Assembly: GCA_036745275.1 (NCBI GenBank)
Contig: DAIOGK010000009.1
Coordinates: forward strand, 50,102 to 114,101
Direction of reading: 5' to 3'
Source: JAIUNP01 sp020161975
GTDB lineage: Bacteria > Pseudomonadota > Alphaproteobacteria > Rhizobiales > Beijerinckiaceae
Length of the DNA: 64,000 nucleotides
Below are positions 57,279 to 64,000 of the stretch, piece by piece. The translations under genes and the position numbers were made by a program. How positions within the stretch are numbered: the stretch's first letter is position 1; each line of letters opens with the position of its first letter. The notes under the pieces are model-generated. The model did no database searches. It was not told the origin of the DNA and saw nothing but the letters and a program-made list of their open reading frames with translations.

Positions 57279-59716
57279 GTGCTGGTACGCCCTCCGCCGC
57301 CGGGTTCTCCGGGTTTGATGCTGCGCCGTGGATTGCCATGAACGCTGAACTGGCGGCGCGTCTTGGTGTGGGACGCCGTGGCGGGTTTGGTCTTTCAGGC
57401 ACTAGAGGCGCTGCTACTGGTGAGGGGCCTGGCTCTTCCCTTTCAGGTCTGGTCTCACGCTCCATCACGGGTGACCGGGATGAAGAGCGTGCGCGGCGGT
57501 TGCGCGGGATCGGCGCACGTGGCGCCAAGGGGGTTGGTGGACTCGGTGGAGTAGGCTCCGCCGGTATTGGCCTAAGTGGCGGGCCGGGACTGGGTGGTGC
57601 TGTTGGCGGTTTAGGTGCTGCCGGGAGTTCGTCTGCGACGACAGCTTCCCTTCTCGCGCGGGGTTATCAGCCTGCGGTGGTGAAGGTTGTGTCCTATGCC
57701 CATGGCGTGACGCGTACCACGGCATCCGCGCAATATGCCGAGCGCGATGAGGTTGAGCTGGAGACCCACGACGGTGTGCGTCTTCCTGACAAAGAAGCGG
57801 TAGCTGAGGAGATCAAGGCCTGGTCGACGAGCTTCGAGAAGCGTAATCCCAGCCAGGACGTGGTTGCCGTGCGTGTCCAGCTCAGCGGGTTGAAAGATAC
57901 GACAGGAGATCGCGAGGTTCTGGGTTCAGCCGTTGCTGCAGCCTTCGACAGACACCGCCACGCATCACGGGTCGATGTGCAGAAGGACGGGGTGCTGGAA
58001 GCACGCGTCGTCGCCGTGATGGCGCGGGCGGTGTCGCCAGAGGAGAAAGCCATAGGCGGTGTGATGGCCGCCGATGGTGTGAAGCGCCCCGCCCTTCCTC
58101 CGCGTATCCGCGTCATGGAACAGCGCATGGGAGCCACGGACGATGCCCCGATGCGCAAAGTGTTCGATGCGCGCTCCGAGGCTGAAATGAAGGTGCGGAT
58201 CGAGGAGAGAACGGGACGAACTGCCAGTGGCGTCAGTATTGAGCCGGCAACACCGGGCCATGGGCGGGATGCTCTCGGGCAGCGTTTAGCTACTATGGTG
58301 TCCAAGGCGCCTGCCCGTTCTCATGAAGGAAAGACCCTCCGCAATGCCGAGGACATTCGGGATGTGACGCGCGACTGGGGTCGGCATCTCCGGTCGCAGA
58401 CACCACGCGACACCATGCATATGGTGGTCTCCGCGAAAGCCGGAACCGACGTGAAGGACTTCACCAACGCAGTGCGGGCCTTTCTGCATCAGCAGTTCTC
58501 GGACCACAAGTTCATGTTCGGGGTGCATACGGACAAGGCAGAGGCCGGCCATATCCATGCCCATGCGATTGTTGCTGTACGCAGCGAGACAGGCACCAAG
58601 CTTCATCCCAGCCCCAGCGATCTGGCGCAATGGCGCGTGAGCTACGCCGCCCAAGCACGTGAACATGACTTGCAGGATGTGGCGGCCCGCGCAGCGGAAC
58701 AGGCCTCGTCCCGTTCCTATGGCCCCAAGGACAAGTCCATTGTCGATGTCGCATCGACACCGAGGCCGGAACGGAAAGAACAGGATCGCACTTACGCCAG
58801 CGATCCGAGGAACCAGAACCTGATCCGCAACGCGCAGGAGCGGATGGGGGCGGCTCGTGCCAATCCGATCCGCATCCCTGAGACGGAGCGCGAACGGGCT
58901 GGTGTGAAGGAGAGCCTTGCGCATTGGCGGGACGAAGCGAAGGCGAGGCCTGAGAATGAAATGGCCCGGACCATGGTTCAGCGCCTCAGCGCAGCGAATG
59001 AGGCCGGGGTGCTCATCAAGGATCTGAAGCAGTCAGCCGTTCCAGCCTTCAACAAGCCGCAACAGCAGCCCATTCCCTCACCCGAGACCCCTGCCCCCGC
59101 CATGACCCATCAACCGAAATCTGCATCCGACCTGCTGCAGGATCTGCGCCTCCTCAATCAGAAGGCGGCGGATGTCGCCGCGCTCCTCCCTGAGGGATCA
59201 CGGGCCAAGTTCCTTGAGCGCGCGGGAACCTATCTCGAGAAGATCGCTGAACGCGTCGATCAACAGCGCGCAGAGGAAGCCAAGGCGCGGGACCTGCAGA
59301 CAGCACGCGAGCGGCAGGCCATGGCGCCCGTCGTCGAGAAGGCCGAACAGGTTGCTCGGACCGAAGCAAGGGAAGCTCAGCAGGCTGCCAAGGCGGCCGG
59401 GCGGGCTGTGGAGGCGGAACGGAAGATCGAAGGTGCGCCGCTCAGCGAAAATAGATCGACAGCGGCCATCGACCAGAAGCGCGCGCTGATGAGGGAGGCC
59501 GAGAAACAGGCATCAACAGAGGTGCGGGAAGCGAGGGATGCTACGGAGGCGGCGCGGTCAATCGCGACTGAGCCAGCGAGGCCCGTTCAAACCATCTCTG
59601 CCACCAACGACCGCGTCGCCGAGATCCGCCGCAAACAGGCTGAGATGCTCGAAAAACTCAGCAAGGAACGCGCGCAGGCGGGGGAAACAGCGCGAGGACA
59701 CGAACAGGGGGATTAA
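57275..59716 (+). CDS. Relaxase/mobilisation nuclease (VirD2/MobA-like)
   Basis: An 813-residue relaxase. The metal-binding histidine motif is AGHIHAHAIVAVRSE near residue 430, preceded by DTMHMVVSAKAGTD and HKFMFGVHTDKAE. An N-terminal Gly/Ala-rich region (residues 20-120) and an Ala/Glu/Arg-rich coiled coil over the last 250 residues flank the domain. VVSYAHGVTRTTASAQY near residue 135 could contain the nicking Tyr, but this is uncertain. No mating-pair or coupling-protein genes are in the window, so the element may be mobilisable rather than self-transmissible. Confidence 0.78.
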   Translation: MSAGTPSAAGFSGFDAAPWIAMNAELAARLGVGRRGGFGLSGTRGAATGEGPGSSLSGLVSRSITGDRDEERARRLRGIGARGAKGVGGLGGVGSAGIGLSGGPGLGGAVGGLGAAGSSSATTASLLARGYQPAVVKVVSYAHGVTRTTASAQYAERDEVELETHDGVRLPDKEAVAEEIKAWSTSFEKRNPSQDVVAVRVQLSGLKDTTGDREVLGSAVAAAFDRHRHASRVDVQKDGVLEARVVAVMARAVSPEEKAIGGVMAADGVKRPALPPRIRVMEQRMGATDDAPMRKVFDARSEAEMKVRIEERTGRTASGVSIEPATPGHGRDALGQRLATMVSKAPARSHEGKTLRNAEDIRDVTRDWGRHLRSQTPRDTMHMVVSAKAGTDVKDFTNAVRAFLHQQFSDHKFMFGVHTDKAEAGHIHAHAIVAVRSETGTKLHPSPSDLAQWRVSYAAQAREHDLQDVAARAAEQASSRSYGPKDKSIVDVASTPRPERKEQDRTYASDPRNQNLIRNAQERMGAARANPIRIPETERERAGVKESLAHWRDEAKARPENEMARTMVQRLSAANEAGVLIKDLKQSAVPAFNKPQQQPIPSPETPAPAMTHQPKSASDLLQDLRLLNQKAADVAALLPEGSRAKFLERAGTYLEKIAERVDQQRAEEAKARDLQTARERQAMAPVVEKAEQVARTEAREAQQAAKAAGRAVEAERKIEGAPLSENRSTAAIDQKRALMREAEKQASTEVREARDATEAARSIATEPARPVQTISATNDRVAEIRRKQAEMLEKLSKERAQAGETARGHEQGD

Positions 59717-59809
59717 TGGCAGCAAAGGGGGCCGATAGCGGACAACCGCTTTGATATGCTATGTTTGTATTTTGATGTGAAACCTTAAGCATAAGGGGTC
59801 AATTTGTGA

Positions 59810-59953
59810 ACTTCACGTGTAAAGATAAGCAACTTCGCGAATTTCTCAGACATCGACGTCGAGACGGGCGACGACATCGTCCTTGTCGGTGAGGAGGTCG
59901 AAAGTAGCATCTATACAATTATCGGCAAAGCATTTAATTTGGAACGGAATTGA
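59810..59953 (+). pseudogene. Remnant of an OLD/RecF-like ATPase N terminus
   Basis: A stop-bounded frame reads VKISNFANFSDIDVETGDDIVLVGE, then diverges to VESSIYTIIGKAF and a stop. The first part closely follows the opening of OLD-family or SMC-like ATPases (KIxNFxxFxDIDVxxGxxxVLVGxNxxGKS), but it breaks exactly where the Walker A motif should continue. No start codon or ribosome-binding site is evident. I read it as the stump of a deleted ATPase gene. It ends inside the leader of the TIR gene. Confidence 0.4.
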
Positions 59954-59988
59954 ATTTTGCAGCATGGATTAAATTTATGCTAGGTGAT

Positions 59989-62373
59989 ATGAAAAACCAA
60001 AAGACACAAGTATTTGTGTCCTATTCTCGGAAGAATTCGGATTTTGTCGAGGCTCTGATCAATGACTTGAATGCGGGCAACTTCGAGCCGTTGGTTGATA
60101 CGCGCGACATAATGCCCGGCGAGGCATGGCGGGAACGTTTACGCGACATGATCTCCGCCGCTGACGCGGTGATTTTCTGTCTGAGCCCCCAGTTTGAAGC
60201 CTCGGAAGTCTGCGCTTGGGAAGTCGAGGAAGCCCTCGCTCAAGGCAAGCGACTGCTGCCTATGGTGATCGACAAGGCTTTCGTTGGCGACGGGTTTCCT
60301 GCACTGAAGCGTCTGAATTACTTTTTTGTCGCGGGTCCTGCGGACGTCACTGGGCAGTTTCCCTCCATCGCAACAGCACTCGAAATCGACATTGACTGGG
60401 TACGCGAACATACGCGCCTTGGCCGACTGGCTGCCGACTGGCTGAAAGGCGAACGGCACGCCGATCTCTTGCTGTCGCGGACAGAACTGGCAGCCGCTCG
60501 TGACTGGCTCACACGCGAGCCTGAGAAACGCGGCGAGACCGCGCAACCGCGTCCGACAGAAGAAATTCGCAGCCTCATCGAGGCCAGCGAGCGGTGCCTG
60601 CGCACTCGGCGGCGTCGCTGGGCCACCGCGATCGGCCTGCTCGTCGCCGGTGCGGGCGCGGGCACTTTCGCCTATCACGATTATACGCGCGAGAAGGTCG
60701 AATATTTTGCTGAGATCAACCGCGCACCGCTGACGCCGCATTTTACCACTCCGTTTTCTGCCGCGACGGCGCAGGGTCGGCGCCAGCATGAAGTCTATCG
60801 CGTGACAAGTTCGCGCCGACGCGTTACCGGCTATCAATGCGAAACCTCTTTTGGAATGCCGAAGACTTGCGAAGGCCAGCTTCACAGCCGCCTTGCTATC
60901 AGCCATTCGGACGATGGCCCGTCGAAATTCGAATGGGTAGATCTGCGCAACCAAACGATACGAAGCATGACCTATGCAGCGAAGGATCGGATCGGCGTTC
61001 TAGAGCGCAACAGCATTGTCGAGATCGATCCCTGCCGTGTCGGCCAGACACTATGGTCGGACCCTATCATGGGCTCAACCAACGTCGCGCGCTATCGGTT
61101 CATCTTCGACGCCGAGGGGCGCCGCATTGAAACACATTACCTCAACGGTTACGGCTTGCCCACGCTAGACGCCAACGGCTCGGCCGGGCGGCGCGTCGAA
61201 TATGATGAGGCAGGACGGGTTGCGCGCGAGATCATGCTCAATGCGAAGCTGCGGCCCTCGCCTGACAATAACGGTCTTGTCGAAATGCGCTTCGAGTATG
61301 ACGGGGCGACCCTCACGCAAAGACGCTTAGGAGTCGGCGAACTGCCTGTCGAGGGTGGCAGCGACCATCACCGCATCACGCAAGTTCGGGACGATCACGG
61401 CAATCTGATCGGGGAGCGCACTTTCGATCGCTGGGGCGCGGCAAAGGGCAATCGCTGCAATATCGACGTGACTATGACGCAATGGACCTATGACGAATTC
61501 GGACGCCGCGCCTCCGAACGCTATTTCGACCAACGTGGCGCGCCGTTTCCCAAAGGATCGGAGCAACGTCTGGGCAACATTTATAGCTATGGGGTGCCCT
61601 CGCCGACGATCGAGGTAAGAACGAAACAGCAGATTTTCCCGCCCGATTCGCATACCGGGAGCATGGAGAATGAAACGCAGGATCTCGGCCAGATCCTCCG
61701 CAGCAAGATGCGCCAGCCAGATATGGTAGAGACACTCGATCTCCTCGCCCGCTCCCAGACGCACGCCTTCGTCACGGCCGACGGCGCCCCCGCGACGCAT
61801 ATCGACCAAGTTCATAAAACCGTCGAGAGCTGGAGCACTGACGGAAGTCTTACCGAGATCGCGACCTTCGATGCTGCCGGCAAGTCCGTCGCCGCTCGCG
61901 GTTACGCCCTGCGCAAGAGCCTGCGCGATCGACGCGGCTCGCTGGTGCGGGAGGAGTATTACGACGTTAGTGGAAAGCCTGCACGCAACGCTAGCGGCTA
62001 CGCGACGCTCGTGCGCGAGGTCAACACGAGCGGCCAGACCATGGTGGAAACATTTCTCGACGAGAACGAGCGGCCTGTGGATGCTGAAGAAGGCTATAGT
62101 CGCGTTGAGTATGCCTATAACCAGCTTGGCCTTCCCGCCTCGACCAAATTTTTTGACGCCGCCGGCAAGAAGGCTGAGAGCAGAAACGGTCACGAAACCC
62201 GGATCGTCTACAACGAAGCGGGCCAGAAAACGCGCATTACCGATTTCAGGGCCGACGGTAGTTTGGTCAACGATCTCGAACAGCTTTCGACTATGACGAG
62301 GCCGGCCGTGACTTGCGTAAGAGTTTCCTCGACGGAAAGGGCGTACGGCGCGATGGCCCGTGCAGAAGTCTGA
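59989..62373 (+). CDS. TIR domain-transmembrane-YD-repeat protein, N-terminal part (frame broken near 62286)
   Basis: Starts at the ATG at 59989 behind AGGTG (in-frame ATG at 59977 and TTG at 59950 are alternatives). Residues 5-145 form a TIR domain: VFVSYSRKNSDFVEAL, VDTRDIMPGEAW, VIFCLSPQF and SEVCAWEVEEAL, with a Glu placed like the catalytic Glu of NAD-cleaving TIR proteins. A transmembrane helix follows near residue 225 (WATAIGLLVAGAGAGTFAY). The rest is a tandem of YD/RHS-like units (RRVEYDEAGRVAREIML, MRFEYDGATLTQRRLG, WTYDEFGRRASERYFD, VEYAYNQLGLPASTKFFD). The last 29 or so codons after about 62286 are out of frame. Membrane-anchored TIR with a YD-repeat sensor suggests defence or signalling; this is inferred. 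Confidence 0.75.
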   Translation: MKNQKTQVFVSYSRKNSDFVEALINDLNAGNFEPLVDTRDIMPGEAWRERLRDMISAADAVIFCLSPQFEASEVCAWEVEEALAQGKRLLPMVIDKAFVGDGFPALKRLNYFFVAGPADVTGQFPSIATALEIDIDWVREHTRLGRLAADWLKGERHADLLLSRTELAAARDWLTREPEKRGETAQPRPTEEIRSLIEASERCLRTRRRRWATAIGLLVAGAGAGTFAYHDYTREKVEYFAEINRAPLTPHFTTPFSAATAQGRRQHEVYRVTSSRRRVTGYQCETSFGMPKTCEGQLHSRLAISHSDDGPSKFEWVDLRNQTIRSMTYAAKDRIGVLERNSIVEIDPCRVGQTLWSDPIMGSTNVARYRFIFDAEGRRIETHYLNGYGLPTLDANGSAGRRVEYDEAGRVAREIMLNAKLRPSPDNNGLVEMRFEYDGATLTQRRLGVGELPVEGGSDHHRITQVRDDHGNLIGERTFDRWGAAKGNRCNIDVTMTQWTYDEFGRRASERYFDQRGAPFPKGSEQRLGNIYSYGVPSPTIEVRTKQQIFPPDSHTGSMENETQDLGQILRSKMRQPDMVETLDLLARSQTHAFVTADGAPATHIDQVHKTVESWSTDGSLTEIATFDAAGKSVAARGYALRKSLRDRRGSLVREEYYDVSGKPARNASGYATLVREVNTSGQTMVETFLDENERPVDAEEGYSRVEYAYNQLGLPASTKFFDAAGKKAESRNGHETRIVYNEAGQKTRITDFRADGSLVNDLEQLSTMTRPAVTCVRVSSTERAYGAMARAEV

Positions 62374-63764
62374 TCCGCGAAATCGCCTTAAGCTCGCGCG
62401 CGGGCAGGGATAAGCCTTATCTAGAAATTTTTGATCCGCTCGAATTGGTCCGCGCCTTCGCCGAACAAGGCTGGGGCGGGCCGGCTCCCTGCCGCGAAGT
62501 GATGACAAGCTATCATCCCAACGGTGTCGTCCAGTCGATGACCTTCGCGCCCGCCGACGTCGATCGCCAGATCGCGCTGGGTCTGGCGACGACCTTGCGC
62601 ACACGGTTGAACGAACGTGGTTATATCGCCGCGCTAGATGTCATGACCCCGGAAGGGTTGCCCGCTTTCGCGTCGACCTATCCTCCTCATATTACATTCG
62701 AATATGATGGCACAAGACTCTCGGCGGTGCGGCTCGGTTATTCCGCTCTCGCCGATACGCGCGAAATGAAGTCCGCGTATTACATGACCTCCACTGTCGA
62801 ATTGGAGGATCGTATCGTGCGGTTCTCGTACGACGCCTCGGGCGCACTCGAAAGCGAAGCCGTGTTCCAGAAGGACGACAAGCCGAGCACGATTGCGAGC
62901 CATGAGGCGGGCAGGCGGCGAGATGGCTGGCATAAGCGCGTCCATCGCGTCGGTGGTGTGCCGCTTGAGGAGACAAACGTCTTCGACACGCAGGGCATGC
63001 CCTTGCCGGATGCGTTGTGGGACGAGCCGGGTGCGAATACAAGGAAAGGTTACGGGCTGCGTTCGCATGAGGTGATTAATCTGCCGACGCCGGTCTTCAA
63101 TTCCAGCGTTCAGTCCGACCGCTATTGCATCCTCAAGCGTTGGCTGTCGGCTCAGGGCGCGGGTTCCGGCACCTGGCTCGTCAACACCAATGAGCCGCGC
63201 GACGTATCGGGCTTTTCCGACCAATGCGACACTCGCCGCTTTCTCAGTTTCCGCCGTCGCTTCGCCGATCCGAAACAGGACGAACGCGAGAAGTATTACG
63301 CGGGACTGGCCAATCTCAAGCCCGGCGAACGCATTCGCGCGCTGGTCTACCTCGAGCGCCATAACGGATATTGTGACAAATCCTATCGCGCCTTAGGGGG
63401 AATCGAACTTGGCCTCCTTGCGCCACGCGAGGTCGACTTTGACGGCGAGGGCACGCGGTCGATGATCGTTAGCGTCCTGATGTTCATCGGTGAAAAGCGG
63501 CCCATACATGCGAGCGTGAAGCTGACCGGAGCTTTTGCGGGATTGCGGCTCGTGTCGGCCTCACTTCAGCGCGATGGCGACGCTGGCAAGCGTTTGCGGC
63601 TTCTGTGCGAAGGGAAATTCAACCCGCCTGTCTTCAAGACCATGGAGGCGTCCGTGCGCCGTGACGTCTTTGCCGTGAACGACGCTTACAGGGTCACGCT
63701 CGAATCGCTCCACTCGGCGCCCTACGGGATCGTCGCGCTGATTTACGATTTCGAGGTACTGTGA
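62286..63764 (+). CDS. Continuation of the TIR/YD-repeat protein after an apparent frameshift
   Basis: From 62286 the next frame continues the repeats: FDYDEAGRDLRKSFLDGKGVRRDG fits directly after NDLEQL of the upstream part. One extra T in the run at 62285-62287 would join them into a protein of about 1,260 residues. There is no start codon with a ribosome-binding site, so this is not an independent gene. YD-type units continue (ITFEYDGTRLSAVRLGYS, VRFSYDASGALESEAVF) to about residue 230 of this part. A distinct C-terminal domain then has YCILKRW, GERIRALVYLERHNGYCDKS and IVALIYDFEVL. No known domain is recognised there. Confidence 0.65.
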   Translation, partial: FDYDEAGRDLRKSFLDGKGVRRDGPCRSLIREIALSSRAGRDKPYLEIFDPLELVRAFAEQGWGGPAPCREVMTSYHPNGVVQSMTFAPADVDRQIALGLATTLRTRLNERGYIAALDVMTPEGLPAFASTYPPHITFEYDGTRLSAVRLGYSALADTREMKSAYYMTSTVELEDRIVRFSYDASGALESEAVFQKDDKPSTIASHEAGRRRDGWHKRVHRVGGVPLEETNVFDTQGMPLPDALWDEPGANTRKGYGLRSHEVINLPTPVFNSSVQSDRYCILKRWLSAQGAGSGTWLVNTNEPRDVSGFSDQCDTRRFLSFRRRFADPKQDEREKYYAGLANLKPGERIRALVYLERHNGYCDKSYRALGGIELGLLAPREVDFDGEGTRSMIVSVLMFIGEKRPIHASVKLTGAFAGLRLVSASLQRDGDAGKRLRLLCEGKFNPPVFKTMEASVRRDVFAVNDAYRVTLESLHSAPYGIVALIYDFEVL

Positions 63765-64000
63765 AGGGCGTAAAGAAGCCCGAAAATGACGGGAGAAATC
63801 GGTGCGCGAGAACCACCTCGCCTACTGTAGCATGCAGAGAACAAAAAATACGAGCAGAGTCAGATCATTTTCACGCAAGGCGTCACTATTGCTGCAGGCT
63901 TTCACATGGTCGCATCCGTCAATGTGTGAATCGCCCCTAGATTCTTAGGCCGTAGTGACTATTTAACTATTTGAGCCATATGGCGATTGCGGCGAGTTTT
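63765..64000. other. Gene-free tail of the window
   Basis: No coding region, RNA or repeat is supported here. The sequence is A+T-richer than the rest. A fragment reading TGTGAATCGCCCCTAGATTC near 63924 has the look of an insertion-sequence end, but no partner repeat or transposase is inside the window. Confidence 0.4.

Noticed and set aside
62313..63764. Independent gene starting with TTG at 62313
   Set aside because: The TTG is the Leu codon inside a YD-repeat unit that continues the upstream protein after a one-base shift; there is no ribosome-binding site.
63924..64000. Possible insertion-sequence end
   Set aside because: Only one end-like sequence is visible, with no inverted partner, target duplication or transposase in the window.

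Overview
The window is high-G+C alphaproteobacterial DNA, most likely from the Hyphomicrobiales. It carries a complete repABC replication and partition cassette (5.1-9.2 kb), so it comes from a plasmid, megaplasmid or chromid. The rhizobial-type order repA-repB-repC, the parS-like palindromes beside it, an antisense-RNA signal between repB and repC, and a tandem copy of an intergenic repeat resembling those of this order (22.37-22.48 kb) support that placement. No tRNA, rRNA or CRISPR array was seen.

Layout. 0-2.4 kb: end of a cytochrome bo3 operon (cyoB partial, cyoC, cyoD). 2.4-5.1 kb: a Tat-exported sulfatase overlapping its formylglycine-generating enzyme. 5.1-9.2 kb: repABC. 9.3-28.7 kb: a large organosulfonate region that can be read as a full sulfoquinovose (SQ) mineralisation pathway. 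A sugar ABC importer, a Gfo/Idh/MocA enzyme that may be an NAD-dependent sulfoquinovosidase, a mutarotase, a FucI/AraA-fold isomerase, a PfkB kinase and a LacD-type aldolase would give DHAP plus sulfolactaldehyde. An aldehyde dehydrogenase would give sulfolactate, SlcC/ComC-type dehydrogenases would invert its configuration, and SuyAB would release pyruvate and sulfite, with SuyZ as exporter. A HutC-type GntR regulator lies at the end. A 19-bp palindrome TCTTRTA-N5-TAYAAGA sits at the four control regions of this set (11.57, 18.96, 27.95 and 37.87 kb) and ties the operons into one predicted regulon.

28.7-37.8 kb: a LacI regulator diverges, over two tandem LacI-type operators, from a NitT/TauT-type ABC importer operon with a DegT-family PLP enzyme, an HpsN-like dehydrogenase, an SDR and an MDR dehydrogenase. 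This may feed dihydroxypropanesulfonate or a related C3 sulfonate to SuyAB. At 37.9 kb a lone TctC-type binding protein carries the fourth copy of the operator.

39.0-55.5 kb: two parallel amine-oxidation systems. The first has a polar amino acid ABC importer with a DUF3830 protein, diverging from a three-gene HcnABC-like flavoenzyme, a DapA-family lyase and a GntR regulator. The second has an importer, a DapA-family lyase, one 962-residue protein fusing all three HcnABC-like subunits, a hydantoinase-type amidohydrolase and a GntR regulator. The substrate is unknown; D-amino or imino acids and cyclic amides are the natural candidates.

55.5-64 kb: an accessory region of different character. 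It has a HigBA-type toxin-antitoxin pair with a strong palindromic operator, a MobC-like protein and relaxase, the remnant of an OLD/RecF-like ATPase, and a TIR-transmembrane-YD-repeat protein interrupted by one frameshift. Gaps longer than 300 bp are only 11243-11669 and 56531-56849, and both are described below. The tail 63765-64000 holds no gene I can support.
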